In this document: one piece after another, positions 47,684 through 57,336 of the stretch | Position numbering within the stretch: position 1 is the first letter of the stretch | Layout of the letters: each line of letters starts with the position of its first letter | Assembly (NCBI GenBank): GCA_024742455.1 | Contig: JANSYL010000001.1 | Span: 465,771 to 529,770, forward strand | Direction: 5' to 3' | Length of the DNA stretch: 64,000 bases | Source of the DNA: Paracoccaceae bacterium | Lineage (GTDB): Bacteria > Pseudomonadota > Alphaproteobacteria > Rhodobacterales > Rhodobacteraceae | Notes under the pieces: model-generated | What the model saw: only the letters and a program-made list of their open reading frames with translations | Told to the model about the DNA's origin: nothing | Database searches by the model: none | Made by a program: the position numbers and the translations under genes

Positions 47684-48901
47684 ATGCCATCCCCCCTCGC
47701 CCGCCTCGCCGCCGCCGCCCTGATCGCAGCCGCCCCGGTCGCCCAGGCGCAAAGCCCCGACCCCGCCGACTGGTCCGGCGTGCTGGAAGAAGCCCGCGGC
47801 CAGACCGTATTCTGGCACGCCTGGGGCGGGTCGCCGACGGTGAATGATTTCATCGCCTGGGTGGGCGACGAAGTGCAGGACCGTTACGGCGTGACGCTGG
47901 AGCATGTGAAACTGACCGACACCGGCGAGGCGGTCAGCCGCGTGATCGCGGAACACGCCGCAGGGCAGGATACCGGCGGCGCGGTGGACCTGATCTGGAT
48001 CAACGGCGAAAACTTCGCCGCCCTGCAATCGCGCGGCCTGCTGCAGGACCCTTGGGTGACCGAGCTTCCCAACTGGCGCTTCATCGACCCTGAAGCCAAC
48101 CCGGCCACGGTCACCGATTTCACCCTGCCCACGAACGGGCAGGAGGCCCCCTGGGGCCTGGCGCAGGTGGTGTTTCCCTATGATGCCGCCCGCGTCGAAA
48201 CCCCGCCGCGCAGCATGGCCGCGCTTCTGGACTGGGCGCGGGAGAACCCCGGCCGCTTCGCCTTTCCCCAGCCGCCCGATTTCCTGGGCCATACCTTCCT
48301 GAAACAGGCGCTGAGCGAACTTGCCCCCGACCCCGCCGCCCTGCAGGCCCCGGTCGATGATGCGACCTATGACGCCATCACCGCCCCGCTGTGGGATTTC
48401 ATGGACGCCCTCACCCCGCATCTGTGGCGCGGCGGCGCGGCCTATCCCACGTCAGGCCCGCAGCTGTTCCAGTTGATGGCAGACGGGGAAATCGACATCG
48501 CCATCAGCTTCAGCCCCAACGAGGCCTCGAACCTGATTGCCAATGTCACCCTGCAGGACAGCGTGCGGACCTTCGTGATGGAGGCCGGATCGCTGGGCAA
48601 TGCGAGCTTCGTGGCGATCCCCTACAATGCCAACGCCGCAGCCGGTGCGATGGTGGTGGCCGATTTCCTGATGTCGCCCGAGGCGCAGGCCGAAATGGCC
48701 AACCCCGAGGTTTGGGGCGTGGGCACCGTGCTGGCCATGGACCGTTTGAGCGCCGAGGACCGCGCCCGGTTCGACGACCTGCCCCTTGGCATCGCGACCC
48801 TGCCGGCCGAGGCGCTGGGCGCCATCCTGCCCGAGCCCCACCCCAGCTGGGTCGAACGGCTGGAGGCTGATTGGACCGCCCGCTACGGCACCGCGCAATA
48901 A
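47684..48901 (+). CDS. ABC transporter substrate-binding protein, YnjB type
   Basis: 405-aa periplasmic binding protein. The signal peptide ends near A22 (VAQA-QS). The mature part begins LEEARGQTVFWHAWGGSPTVNDFI and has VDLIWINGENFAALQSRGLL and GEIDIAISFSPNEASNLI, typical of the YnjB group. E. coli ynjBCD is only a putative thiamine-type transporter, so the substrate is open. No thiamine riboswitch is seen upstream. Permease and ATPase genes follow. Confidence 0.85.
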   Translation: MPSPLARLAAAALIAAAPVAQAQSPDPADWSGVLEEARGQTVFWHAWGGSPTVNDFIAWVGDEVQDRYGVTLEHVKLTDTGEAVSRVIAEHAAGQDTGGAVDLIWINGENFAALQSRGLLQDPWVTELPNWRFIDPEANPATVTDFTLPTNGQEAPWGLAQVVFPYDAARVETPPRSMAALLDWARENPGRFAFPQPPDFLGHTFLKQALSELAPDPAALQAPVDDATYDAITAPLWDFMDALTPHLWRGGAAYPTSGPQLFQLMADGEIDIAISFSPNEASNLIANVTLQDSVRTFVMEAGSLGNASFVAIPYNANAAAGAMVVADFLMSPEAQAEMANPEVWGVGTVLAMDRLSAEDRARFDDLPLGIATLPAEALGAILPEPHPSWVERLEADWTARYGTAQ

Positions 48902-48911
48902 CCGGCGCGCA

Positions 48912-50630
48912 ATGGGCGCCATGACCACCGCCGCACCCGTGCCCCGGTCGCTCTGGGCATGGGCGCCCGCGCTGACCGTTGCGGCGCTTATCGGACCGGT
49001 CGCGGCGGGGCTGATCGGCACGCTGGCTCCGGCGCTGGGACTGCACCCGACCCTTGGGGGCGCGGGCTTGAGCCTTGAGCCGTTCCGGGCGCTGATGGAC
49101 TGGCCGGGCCTTGGTCGCGCGGTCTGGCTCAGCCTTTGGGTGGGTCTTGCATCAACGGCGCTTTCCCTGGCGATCGTGATCCTTATCGTCGCCGCCTGGC
49201 AGGGCACGCGCAGTCTTGCGCGGGTGGAACGGCTGTTGTCCCCGCTTCTGTCGGTGCCCCATGCCGCCGCGGCCCTCGGCCTCGCCTTCCTGATCGCGCC
49301 CTCCGGCTGGATCGCGCGGCTGATCTCTCCCTGGGCCACGGGCTGGGACCGCCCGCCCGACCTGCTGATCCTGCATGACCCGGGCGGCCTTGCCCTGATC
49401 GCGGGGCTTCTGACCAAGGAGGTGCCGTTCCTGATGCTTATGACGCTGGCCGCCCTGCCCCAGGCCGACGCAGCGGCGCGGATGCGGGTGGCGCGGGCCC
49501 TCGGGTACGGTCAGGTGACGGGATGGCTCAAAACCGTTCTGCCCGCGATCTATCGCCAGATCCGCCTGCCGATCTACGCGGTCCTGGCCTATGCGATGTC
49601 GACGGTGGACATGGCCGTCATCCTCGGGCCCACGACGCCACCGGTGCTGGCGGTGCAGGTCGTGGCCTGGATGCATGACCCCGACCTGTCGATGCGGTTC
49701 CAGGCGGCCGCCGGCGCGGTGCTGCAACTGGCACTGGTGATCGGGGCGCTGGCCCTGTGGCGGATATGCGAAATGTTCGGCAGCGCGGTGCTGACCCGCT
49801 GGCGCGGGAGTGGCGGACGGGGCAACCCGGCCCTCGAACGCCTGATCGCACGCGGTGCCCTTGGGCTTGGCGTGGCCCTGGCGGCAATGCTGATCGCCGG
49901 GCTTGCGGGGCTTGCCGCCTGGTCGGTGGCCGGGCTCTGGTCCTTTCCCGACCCCCTGCCCCACAGCCTGACCCTGCGAAGCTGGACACGAGCCGCACCG
50001 GGTCTTGCCGACCCGCTGCGCGAAACCCTGATCATCGGTGCGGTGGCGGCGGCGGTGTCGCTTGCTCTGGTGATCGCCTGTCTGGAAGCCGAACACAGGA
50101 CCGGGCGGACCCCGTCGGACGCCGCGCGCTGGCTGCTCTATCTGCCGCTGATCGTGCCGCAGGTGGCATTCCTGACCGGGTTGCAGACGCTGGCCATCGG
50201 TGTCGGCCTGGATGGCGGGCGCGCTGCGGTGATCGCGGCCCATATCGTTTTCGTGCTGCCGTATGTCTTTCTGTCGCTGTCCGACCCCTGGCGCGCCTGG
50301 GACAGGCGGCAGGCCACGGTCGCCCACGCGCTTGGCGCAGGGCCGCTCAGGGTGCTTTGGGCCGTGCGCCTGCCGATGCTGCTCCAGCCGGTGCTGACGG
50401 CGGCGGCGGTGGGTTTCGCGGTGTCGGTCGGGCAATACCTGCCGACGCTGCTGGTGGGCGCCGGGCGGATCGAGACGCTGACGACCGAGGCGGTGGCGCT
50501 GTCCTCGGGCGGGGATCGGCGGATCGTGGGGGTCTATACACTGGTGCAATTCGTCGTGCTTGTGATCCCCTTTGCGGCGGCACTTCTGGTGCCGCGGCTT
50601 GTGCAGCGGAGGCGCGCGGACAATGGCTGA
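48912..50630 (+). CDS. Fused ABC permease, YnjC type
   Basis: 572 aa holding two permease halves in one chain, as in YnjC. Each half has the EAA-like loop: ARALGYGQVTGWLKTVLPAI in the first and AHALGAGPLRVLWAVRLPML in the second. Many hydrophobic helices surround them. The start is ATG 48912; ATG 48921 is an alternative. It overlaps the ATPase gene by 8 nt. Confidence 0.87.
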   Translation: MGAMTTAAPVPRSLWAWAPALTVAALIGPVAAGLIGTLAPALGLHPTLGGAGLSLEPFRALMDWPGLGRAVWLSLWVGLASTALSLAIVILIVAAWQGTRSLARVERLLSPLLSVPHAAAALGLAFLIAPSGWIARLISPWATGWDRPPDLLILHDPGGLALIAGLLTKEVPFLMLMTLAALPQADAAARMRVARALGYGQVTGWLKTVLPAIYRQIRLPIYAVLAYAMSTVDMAVILGPTTPPVLAVQVVAWMHDPDLSMRFQAAAGAVLQLALVIGALALWRICEMFGSAVLTRWRGSGGRGNPALERLIARGALGLGVALAAMLIAGLAGLAAWSVAGLWSFPDPLPHSLTLRSWTRAAPGLADPLRETLIIGAVAAAVSLALVIACLEAEHRTGRTPSDAARWLLYLPLIVPQVAFLTGLQTLAIGVGLDGGRAAVIAAHIVFVLPYVFLSLSDPWRAWDRRQATVAHALGAGPLRVLWAVRLPMLLQPVLTAAAVGFAVSVGQYLPTLLVGAGRIETLTTEAVALSSGGDRRIVGVYTLVQFVVLVIPFAAALLVPRLVQRRRADNG

Positions 50631-51258
50631 GGGCGGATTGATCCTCGACGCGCTTCGGGTCGCGCTGAACGGCAAGACCCTCGTCGCGCTCGACACGACG
50701 CTCGGCCCGGGCGAGGTTCTGACCGTGATGGGCCCCTCGGGCGCGGGCAAATCCACGCTTCTTGCAGCGCTGATCGGGCAATTGCCCCCGGCCTTCCGGA
50801 TGTCGGGGCGGATCATCCTGAACGGGCGCGACATCACCGCCCTGCCGACCGAGGCGCGGCGGATGGGGCTGTTGTTCCAGGACGACGTGCTGTTCCCGCA
50901 TCTGTCCGTGGGCGGCAACCTGGCCTTCGGCTTGCCCGCCCATATCCGGGGCCGCGCCGCGCGTATGGATCGCGTCCGGGCGGCCCTGGCCGATATCGGG
51001 CTGGCCGGGTTCGAAACCCGCGACCCAACCACCCTGTCGGGCGGACAGCGAGCCCGTGTGGCGCTGATGCGGATGCTGTTGTCCGAGCCCGAGGCGCTGC
51101 TGCTCGATGAGGCGTTTTCCAAGCTCGACATGGGGCTGCGCGCCCAGATCCGCAGCCTTGTCTTCGACACCGCCCGCGCGCGCGGCCTGCCAGTGGTGCA
51201 GGTCACCCATGACCGCGCCGATGCCGAGGCGGCAGGCGGGCGCGTGGTTGAGGTTTGA
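50623..51258 (+). CDS. ABC transporter ATP-binding protein, YnjD type
   Basis: 211 aa from the ATG at 50623. Walker A is GPSGAGKST at about 38-46, Q-loop GLLFQDDVLFPHL, signature LSGGQRARVALMRMLL, Walker B ALLLDEAFSKLD and the H-loop VTHDRADAEA. Shorter than most importer ATPases, as expected for YnjD. Last gene of a three-gene transporter operon. Confidence 0.9.
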   Translation: MAEGGLILDALRVALNGKTLVALDTTLGPGEVLTVMGPSGAGKSTLLAALIGQLPPAFRMSGRIILNGRDITALPTEARRMGLLFQDDVLFPHLSVGGNLAFGLPAHIRGRAARMDRVRAALADIGLAGFETRDPTTLSGGQRARVALMRMLLSEPEALLLDEAFSKLDMGLRAQIRSLVFDTARARGLPVVQVTHDRADAEAAGGRVVEV

Positions 51259-51419
51259 GGCCTGCCTCTGGCCCGCCTTGCATCCACCAAAAGACGCCAA
51301 CCGTCGCGACGCACGCCAGGCCAGCGCACACGTCTCGAGCAGCCCCGCGCGCGGCGGGCCAGATCAACGACCTACAGCGACCAACGCGGCGCGACGGGCG
51401 GCAGGACATTTCAGGATAA

Positions 51420-51494
51420 TGGTGCTGCTGGGGAGGATTGAACTCCCGACCTCACCCTTACCAAGGGTGCGCTCTACCACTGAGCTACAGCAGC
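51420..51494 (-). tRNA. tRNA-Thr (anticodon GGT)
   Basis: On the minus strand the acceptor GCTGCTG (51494-51488) pairs with CAGCAGC (51430-51424). The anticodon stem ACCCT/AGGGT holds the loop TGGTA around anticodon GGT. The T arm GGGAG-TTCAATC-CTCCC is perfect. The CCA end is encoded (51422-51420). Confidence 0.95.
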
Positions 51495-51534
51495 ATCCGG
51501 GGTCGGGGGGCATGCGCCCCGCGACGGTAGGCGG

Positions 51535-51563
51535 GGATTAGACGCTTCGCCCTGGTGGTGCAA
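51535..51563 (-). promoter_or_regulatory. Candidate promoter of tRNA-Thr
   Basis: Minus-strand TTGCAC (51563-51558) and TAATCC (51540-51535) with a 17-bp spacer, ending about 40 bp before the tRNA. Sequence match only. Confidence 0.45.
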
Positions 51564-51606
51564 GGGCAATCTGGACGCCTGCCGCCCCCCGGTGTAGACC
51601 CCGCCC

Positions 51607-51780
51607 ATGGTGGAGCGACAGGACCCCAAACGCGGTGACAAACACGCGGGCGAGGCCCGCAAATCCACGCGCGAGGATCGGCTGAAGGCCGCGCTCAAGG
51701 CCAATATGGCCAAGCGAAAGGCGCAGGCCCGGGCCCGCGCAGGGGCCGAAGGGCACCCGGACAAGACAAAGACGACATAA
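51607..51780 (+). CDS. 57-aa basic, lysine/arginine-rich small protein
   Basis: ATG at 51607, stop TAA at 51778-51780. The protein starts [20 protein letters not shown] and continues with a charged helix ([20 protein letters not shown]). No Cys, no hydrophobic segment. It ends 16 bp before murA in the same direction, so it may be cotranscribed. The composition suggests nucleic-acid or ribosome contact. Function unknown. Confidence 0.6.
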   Translation: MVERQDPKRGDKHAGEARKSTREDRLKAALKANMAKRKAQARARAGAEGHPDKTKTT

Positions 51781-51796
51781 GGCGAGGGGCTGGCAG

Positions 51797-53068
51797 GTGG
51801 ATCGGATCGTGGTGACGGGCAATGGCCCCTTGAACGGGCAAATTCCCATTGCCGGGGCGAAAAACGCATGCCTCACGCTGATGCCCGCGACCCTGCTCAG
51901 CGATGAACCGCTGACCCTGACCAACGCGCCGCGGCTGTCCGATATCCGCACGATGTCGGACCTTCTGGCCTCGCTCGGGGCCGAGGTGACGGCGCTCAAC
52001 GATGGCCGGGTGCTGGCGATGTCGTCGCATGGGCTGAACAACCTGACCGCCGATTACGATATCGTGCGCAAGATGCGCGCCTCGATCCTTGTGCTGGGCC
52101 CGCTTCTGGCGCGGATGGGCCGCGCCGTCGTGTCGCTGCCGGGGGGCTGCGCCATCGGGGCGAGGCCCGTTGACCTGCATCTCAAGGCGCTCGAGGCGAT
52201 GGGTGCAACGCTCGACCTGCGCGACGGGTACGTCCATGCCGAGGCGCCGGGCGGGCTGAAGGGCGCAATGTTCGAGTTTCCCTTCGTCTCGGTGGGTGCC
52301 ACGGAGAACGCGCTGATGGCGGCAACGCTGGCCAGGGGGACCACGGTTCTGAAGAACGCCGCACGAGAGCCCGAGATCGTGGACCTTGCCCAATGCCTGC
52401 AAAAGATGGGCGCGAAGATCACTGGCGAAGGCACCTCCGAGATCACCATTGAAGGGGTCGACCGGCTGCATGGCGCGACCCACCCCGTGGTGCCCGACCG
52501 GATCGAGCTTGGCACCTATATGCTGGCCCCCGCAATCGCGGGCGGGTCGGTGACGCTCATGGGCGGGCGGCTGGACCTGGTGGCGGCCTTTGCCGAAAAA
52601 CTGCGGGCCACCGGCGTCGAGGTGACGGAAACGTCCGAGGGGCTGCAGGTGTCCCGGCCCAATGGGCGGGTCGATGCGGTCGATGTGACCACCGCCCCCT
52701 TCCCCGGCTTTCCCACCGATCTGCAGGCCCAGATGATGGCGCTGATGTGCACCGCCAGGGGCACCAGCGTTCTGGAGGAAAAGATCTTCGAAAACCGGTT
52801 CATGCATGCCCCTGAACTGATGCGGATGGGGGCGCGGATCGACGTGCAAGGCGGCACGGCGACCGTGACCGGGGTCGAGACGCTGAAGGGCGCGCCGGTG
52901 ATGGCCACGGACCTGCGCGCCTCGGTCAGCCTGATCCTTGCCGGGCTGGCAGCGGAGGGCGACACCGTGGTCAGCCGGGTCTATCATCTGGATCGCGGCT
53001 ATGAGCGGGTCGAGGAGAAACTGTCGGCCGTGGGCGCCCTGATCCGGCGGGAAAAAGACGATGGTTGA
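51797..53068 (+). CDS. murA: UDP-N-acetylglucosamine 1-carboxyvinyltransferase
   Basis: First committed step of peptidoglycan synthesis, adding enolpyruvate from PEP to UDP-GlcNAc. The product is 423 aa, from a GTG start at 51797. K22 in [10 protein letters not shown] and the nucleophile C118 in [17 protein letters not shown] (the fosfomycin target in the family) are present. The catalytic Asp region is [10 protein letters not shown]. It overlaps the DUF2948 gene by 8 nt. Confidence 0.97.
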   Translation: MDRIVVTGNGPLNGQIPIAGAKNACLTLMPATLLSDEPLTLTNAPRLSDIRTMSDLLASLGAEVTALNDGRVLAMSSHGLNNLTADYDIVRKMRASILVLGPLLARMGRAVVSLPGGCAIGARPVDLHLKALEAMGATLDLRDGYVHAEAPGGLKGAMFEFPFVSVGATENALMAATLARGTTVLKNAAREPEIVDLAQCLQKMGAKITGEGTSEITIEGVDRLHGATHPVVPDRIELGTYMLAPAIAGGSVTLMGGRLDLVAAFAEKLRATGVEVTETSEGLQVSRPNGRVDAVDVTTAPFPGFPTDLQAQMMALMCTARGTSVLEEKIFENRFMHAPELMRMGARIDVQGGTATVTGVETLKGAPVMATDLRASVSLILAGLAAEGDTVVSRVYHLDRGYERVEEKLSAVGALIRREKDDG

Positions 53069-53534
53069 AGACGCACGGTTCGAGGATGGCGGCGAGGCGC
53101 CGGTCGCGCTGCGCGCGCTGGATGCCGAGGACCTCAAGGTCATCTCGACCCTTGTACAGGACGCGGTCTTTCCGATCTCGGAAATGACATGGGACCGGGG
53201 GCGGCGGCGCTTTGCCCTTTTGATCAACCGGTTCCGGTGGGAGGACGTCGATGGCCGCCACCGCCCTGAACGGGTGCAGTCGGTGCTGGTGATCGAGGAC
53301 GTCCTGGCCGTGGCCAGCCAGGGCGTGGACCGGACCGAAGCGGACACCATCCTTTCGCTCCTCGCGCTGGACTGGGCGGAAGGTGAGGATGGCACCGGCA
53401 AGGTCACCCTGATCCTGGCCGGCGACGGTGCCGTGGCGGTGGAGGTGGAGGTCGAGGCGCTGGAGGTCACACTGAGGGATGTCACCCGCCCCTATGTCGC
53501 GCCTTCGGGGCAGGTTCCCCATCATTCGGAATGA
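53061..53534 (+). CDS. DUF2948 family protein
   Basis: 157 aa, start ATG 53061 inside the end of murA. Family-like blocks are [24 protein letters not shown] and [15 protein letters not shown], and [14 protein letters not shown]. It occurs between murA and hisD across Alphaproteobacteria. The function is unknown; the acidic start and compact alpha/beta pattern suggest a cytosolic protein. Confidence 0.85.
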   Translation: MVEDARFEDGGEAPVALRALDAEDLKVISTLVQDAVFPISEMTWDRGRRRFALLINRFRWEDVDGRHRPERVQSVLVIEDVLAVASQGVDRTEADTILSLLALDWAEGEDGTGKVTLILAGDGAVAVEVEVEALEVTLRDVTRPYVAPSGQVPHHSE

Positions 53535-54037
53535 TCCTGCGTCGCATCGCGCCGGATGATTGGGCGGCGTTCCGCGCCATCCGCCTCGAGATGCTGACAC
53601 AGGCGCCCGAGGCCTTCGCCTCCCGCGCTGAAGACTGGGCGAAGAAGACCAAGGCCGATATCCGCCGGTGGCTGACCGATATCCACATGATCGGCGCATG
53701 GAACGGGGATGACCTGATCGCCTGCGCCGGGTTTTTCCCGCAGCCCCATGCCCGCATGGCCCACCGCGCCAACGTGATCGCCGTCTATACCCGGCCCGCC
53801 CATCGCGGTGCGGGCCTTTCCGGGCACGTGATCGGGGCCGTCGCGCAGGCGGCACTGACCCGGGGTATCGACCAGCTCGAATTGCAGGTGCTGGCCGGTA
53901 ATGCCCCCGCGATCGCCAGCTACCACAAGGCGGGTTTCGTCGTCTCAGGGACGATCCCCCGCGCGCTGAGGATCGACGGGGTGGATCACGACGACCACTT
54001 GATGGTGCGCGACCTGCGCGCCGATGCGGGCGCTTGA
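53531..54037 (+). CDS. GNAT family N-acetyltransferase
   Basis: 168 aa, start overlapping the DUF2948 stop (ATGA). The acetyl-CoA loop is IAVYTRPAHRGAGLSGHVIGAV, followed by LELQVLAGNAPAIASYHKAGF. These are motifs A and B of GNAT enzymes. The acceptor is unknown. It is inserted between DUF2948 and hisD. Confidence 0.85.
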   Translation: MILRRIAPDDWAAFRAIRLEMLTQAPEAFASRAEDWAKKTKADIRRWLTDIHMIGAWNGDDLIACAGFFPQPHARMAHRANVIAVYTRPAHRGAGLSGHVIGAVAQAALTRGIDQLELQVLAGNAPAIASYHKAGFVVSGTIPRALRIDGVDHDDHLMVRDLRADAGA

Positions 54038-54093
54038 GGCCCGGACCCCGCCGGGCTACATCCGCGCGGATATGGGAAGGGACCCGTCGCGCG

Positions 54094-55419
54094 ATGCCGC
54101 AGTTTTTGACCAGCACCGATCCGGAATTCGAGACCCGCTTCGCCGCGCTTCTGACGATGAAGCGCGAGGATGCGCCGGATGTGGATGCGGCCGTGGCGGC
54201 GATCATCGCCGATGTGCGGGTGCGCGGGGACAAGGCTGTAATCGAGCTGACGTCGAAATTCGACCGGCTTGACCTGACGCCCGGGACGCTGGCCTTCACC
54301 AAGGCCGAGATCGACGCGGCCATCGCCACGGTGCCCGCCGCAGAACGCGCGGCTTTGGAGGTCGCCGCAGACCGCATCCGCGCCTACCACGTCCGCCAGC
54401 GCCCCGACGATGCGCAATGGACCGACCCGGAGGGCGCAACACTGGGCTGGCGCTGGACTCCGGTCGAGGCGGCGGGGCTTTACGTGCCGGGCGGGCTTGC
54501 CTCCTACCCGTCATCCGTCCTGATGAACGCGATCCCGGCGCAGGTGGCGGGGGTGGACCGGCTGGTGATCACCGCACCGACGCCCGATGGTGCGGTCAAC
54601 CCGCTGGTCCTGCTGGCGGCGCGCCTTTCGGGGGTCGAAACGATCTATCGCATCGGCGGGGCGCAGGCGATCGCGGCGCTGGCCTACGGCACCGAAACCA
54701 TCGCGCCGGTCGACGTGATCACCGGGCCGGGCAATGCCTATGTGGCCGCCGCCAAGCGGCAGGTGTTCGGCCGGGTGGGGATCGACATGATCGCGGGGCC
54801 GTCCGAGATCCTTGTGATCGCGGATGCCGACAACGACCCCGACTGGATCGCCATCGACCTGCTCAGCCAGGCCGAACATGACGAAAGCGCACAGTCGATC
54901 CTGATCACCGATGATGCGGATTTCGGTCAGGCGGTGGCGGCGGCGGTGGACAAGCGCCTGCAAACCCTCGACCGCCGCGCCATCGCGGGCGCGTCCTGGC
55001 GCGATTTCGGGGCAATCATCACCGTGCGCGACATGGACGAGGCCGCACGCCTCAGCGACCGCATCGCCCCCGAACACCTGGAACTGTGCGTGGCCGACCC
55101 CGACGCGCTGGCCGCCCGTATCCGCCATGCCGGCGCGATTTTCCTCGGTGCGTGGACGCCCGAAGCCATAGGCGATTACGTGGGCGGGCCCAACCATGTT
55201 TTGCCCACCGCACGCTCGGCACGGTATGCAAGCGGTCTTTCCGTGCTCGATTTCATGAAACGGACCACGCTGGCCCGCATGACCCCTGCGGCGCTTGGCG
55301 CCATAGGCCCGGCGGCGGAGGTCTTGGCAGGGTCCGAAAGCCTGGAGGCGCATGGCCTGTCCGTGCGCGCCCGGCTTGACCGTTTGAACACCCGCGGCCC
55401 GGACAAGGCCGGAGACTGA
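54094..55419 (+). CDS. hisD: Histidinol dehydrogenase
   Basis: Zinc enzyme making the last two oxidations from histidinol to histidine. The product is 441 aa from the ATG at 54094. Signatures are ITGPGNAYVAAAKRQVFGRVGIDMIAGPSE, split here as GPGNAYVAAAKRQVFG and IDMIAGPSEILV, then DLLSQAEHDESAQS and the catalytic APEHLELC. UPF0262 follows after 3 bp. Confidence 0.97.
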   Translation: MPQFLTSTDPEFETRFAALLTMKREDAPDVDAAVAAIIADVRVRGDKAVIELTSKFDRLDLTPGTLAFTKAEIDAAIATVPAAERAALEVAADRIRAYHVRQRPDDAQWTDPEGATLGWRWTPVEAAGLYVPGGLASYPSSVLMNAIPAQVAGVDRLVITAPTPDGAVNPLVLLAARLSGVETIYRIGGAQAIAALAYGTETIAPVDVITGPGNAYVAAAKRQVFGRVGIDMIAGPSEILVIADADNDPDWIAIDLLSQAEHDESAQSILITDDADFGQAVAAAVDKRLQTLDRRAIAGASWRDFGAIITVRDMDEAARLSDRIAPEHLELCVADPDALAARIRHAGAIFLGAWTPEAIGDYVGGPNHVLPTARSARYASGLSVLDFMKRTTLARMTPAALGAIGPAAEVLAGSESLEAHGLSVRARLDRLNTRGPDKAGD

Positions 55420-55422
55420 CCC

Positions 55423-55890
55423 ATGCGCATCAGCCAGATCGACATCGACGACAGCGGCATGCCCGCCCCCACCCCCGAGATCGAACAGGAACGCCGGGTG
55501 GCGGTGTTCGACCTTCTGGAAGACAACAGTTTCACCCTGCCCGCCGAGGGCGCCGCCCCCGGCCCCTATCACCTGCGCCTTGGCATCGCGGACAAGCGGC
55601 TGGTGTTCGATGTCGACACCGAAACCGGCGACCCGGCCGCCGAGTTCCACCTGTCGCTCAGCCCGTTCCGGCAGGTGGTCAAGGATTACTGGCAGATCTG
55701 CGAAAGCTATTTCGACGCCGTGAAAAAGCTGCCGCCAAGCCAGATCGAAGCGATCGACATGGCCCGGCGCGGTATCCACAACGAAGGCGCGCGGGTGTTG
55801 CAGGAACGTCTGGAAGGCAAGGCCGAGATCGACACCGACACCGCCCGGCGCCTGTTCACCCTGATCTGCGTTCTGCATTACGGCGGGTGA
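55423..55890 (+). CDS. UPF0262 family protein
   Basis: 155 aa. Typical start RISQIDIDDSG and EQERRVAVFDLLEDNSF, with FHLSLSPFRQVVKDYWQICE and DMARRGIHNEGARVL at the C-terminus. It is conserved beside hisD in Alphaproteobacteria. Function unknown. Confidence 0.9.
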   Translation: MRISQIDIDDSGMPAPTPEIEQERRVAVFDLLEDNSFTLPAEGAAPGPYHLRLGIADKRLVFDVDTETGDPAAEFHLSLSPFRQVVKDYWQICESYFDAVKKLPPSQIEAIDMARRGIHNEGARVLQERLEGKAEIDTDTARRLFTLICVLHYGG

Positions 55891-55893
55891 GGC

Positions 55894-56364
55894 GTGGCAA
55901 AGGACTTTCCCCAATCGGTCCTGTTCTGCTGCGATTACAACGCCACCCGTTCCCCGATGGCCGAAGGGCTGATGAAAAAGTTCTACGGCCAGCGCGCCTA
56001 TGTGCAATCGGCCGGGGTCAAGCACGACCTCGAGATCGACGGGTTCGCCGTGGCCGTCTGCGCCGAAATGGGCATCGCGCTCGACCGGCACCGGGTGCGC
56101 AGTTTCGACGAGATGGAGGAATGGGGCGATGACCTGTCGGGCTTTGACCTGGTCGTCGCGCTGTCCCCGGCAAGCCAGCGCAAGGTGCTGGACCTGACAC
56201 GGCATTATCACCTCGATATCGAATACTGGCCGATCATGGACCCAACGGGCCTTGGTGAGACGCGCGAGGCCAAGCTTGCGTCCTATCGGCAGGCACGCGA
56301 CCAGATCGTGGACCGGATGCTGAACCGGTTCGGCCCGGCGACGGAGAACGGAAATGACCACTGA
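55894..56364 (+). CDS. Low-molecular-weight phosphotyrosine phosphatase / ArsC-like protein
   Basis: 156 aa from a GTG at 55894. The P-loop is CX5RS with C13 and R19 (CCDYNATRSP), and MDPTGLGETREAK gives the general-acid Asp region. It lies in the conserved hisD-UPF0262 neighbourhood. It could be a protein-tyrosine phosphatase; arsenate reduction is less likely without other ars genes. It overlaps the next gene by 11 nt. Confidence 0.85.
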   Translation: MAKDFPQSVLFCCDYNATRSPMAEGLMKKFYGQRAYVQSAGVKHDLEIDGFAVAVCAEMGIALDRHRVRSFDEMEEWGDDLSGFDLVVALSPASQRKVLDLTRHYHLDIEYWPIMDPTGLGETREAKLASYRQARDQIVDRMLNRFGPATENGNDH

Positions 56365-56755
56365 AGACCTGATCGGGGCCTATTACGCGGCCTTCAACAC
56401 GGGCAATGTGCAGGGGATGCTCGATTGCCTGTCGGGTGACGTGGCCCACCATGTCAACGAGGGTGCGGTGCGCGTGGGCAAGGACGCTTTCGCGGCGTTC
56501 TGCGCTCATATGGATCGCTGCTATGACGAGCACCTGACCGATATCGTGGTGATGGCCACGCCTGACGGCACCCGCGCGGCGGCCGAGTTCACGGTCAACG
56601 GCACCTACAAACAAACCGATGACGGGCTGCCGGAGGCGCGCGGCCAGACCTATACCCTGCCTGCAGGCGCGTTTTTCAGCGTGGCGGGGGGGCGGATTAC
56701 CCGGGTCGTGACCTATTACAACCTCGCCGACTGGGTGCGGCAGGTCTCGGCATGA
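56354..56755 (+). CDS. NTF2/SnoaL-like (ketosteroid-isomerase-related) protein
   Basis: 133 aa. NTF2-like cone fold features: LIGAYYAAFNTGNVQGMLDCL at the start, VAHHVNEGAVRVGKDAFAAF and GRITRVVTYYNLADWVRQV at the end. Members bind or isomerise small molecules; the substrate is unknown. It overlaps genes on both sides (11 and 4 nt). Confidence 0.8.
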   Translation: MTTEDLIGAYYAAFNTGNVQGMLDCLSGDVAHHVNEGAVRVGKDAFAAFCAHMDRCYDEHLTDIVVMATPDGTRAAAEFTVNGTYKQTDDGLPEARGQTYTLPAGAFFSVAGGRITRVVTYYNLADWVRQVSA

Positions 56756-57336
56756 CATTGACCTTTCGCGACTTTACCGGTCCGGGCATCGCACCCGTGC
56801 TGGATGACTTCGCCCGCCTGCGCATCGAGGTGTTCAGGGACTGGCCATACCTCTACGACGGCGATCTGGACTATGAACGCCGCTACCTGGCGGATTACGC
56901 ACAAGGTGACACGATCCTTGTGGGCGCGTTCGACGGCGACCGGATGGTGGGGGCGGCGACGGGCATGCCGATGGCGCAGCACGCCGATGATTTCGCATCC
57001 TCCTTTGACGGATCGGGGATCGACCTGTCTGCGATATTCTATTGCGCGGAATCCCTGATCCTGCCGCAATGGCGCGGGCAGGGCGCGGGGCATGTGTTCT
57101 TTGACCGGCGCGAAGCGCATGCCCGCGCCCTCGGCTTCGGCACGGTCGCCTTCTGCGGCGTCATCCGGCCCGCGGATCACCCGATGCGGCCCGAGGGATA
57201 CCGCCCGCTGGATGCGTTCTGGCGTGGGCGGGGCTATGCCCCCGTGCCCGGCGTCGTGGCGGAATTCGGCTGGACCGATATCGGTGAGACGGATGAAACG
57301 AAGAAACCGCTGCAATTCTGGATGAAGCAGTTATGA
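56752..57336 (+). CDS. GNAT family N-acetyltransferase
   Basis: 194 aa, start overlapping the previous stop. LRIEVFRDWPYLYDGD is characteristic of a bacterial GNAT subgroup; the acetyl-CoA site is SLILPQWRGQGAGHVFFDRR. The last 4 nt overlap the carbon-nitrogen hydrolase gene. The acceptor is unknown. Confidence 0.8.
   Translation: MTLTFRDFTGPGIAPVLDDFARLRIEVFRDWPYLYDGDLDYERRYLADYAQGDTILVGAFDGDRMVGAATGMPMAQHADDFASSFDGSGIDLSAIFYCAESLILPQWRGQGAGHVFFDRREAHARALGFGTVAFCGVIRPADHPMRPEGYRPLDAFWRGRGYAPVPGVVAEFGWTDIGETDETKKPLQFWMKQL

Noticed and set aside
49152..51329. 725-codon minus-strand frame
   Set aside because: It covers the YnjC/YnjD-type genes in antisense, is rich in R/P/G/H and matches no family.
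55894..56364. Arsenate reductase of an ars operon
   Set aside because: The CX5R loop fits, but there are no arsR/arsB neighbours and the gene lies in the conserved hisD housekeeping set.
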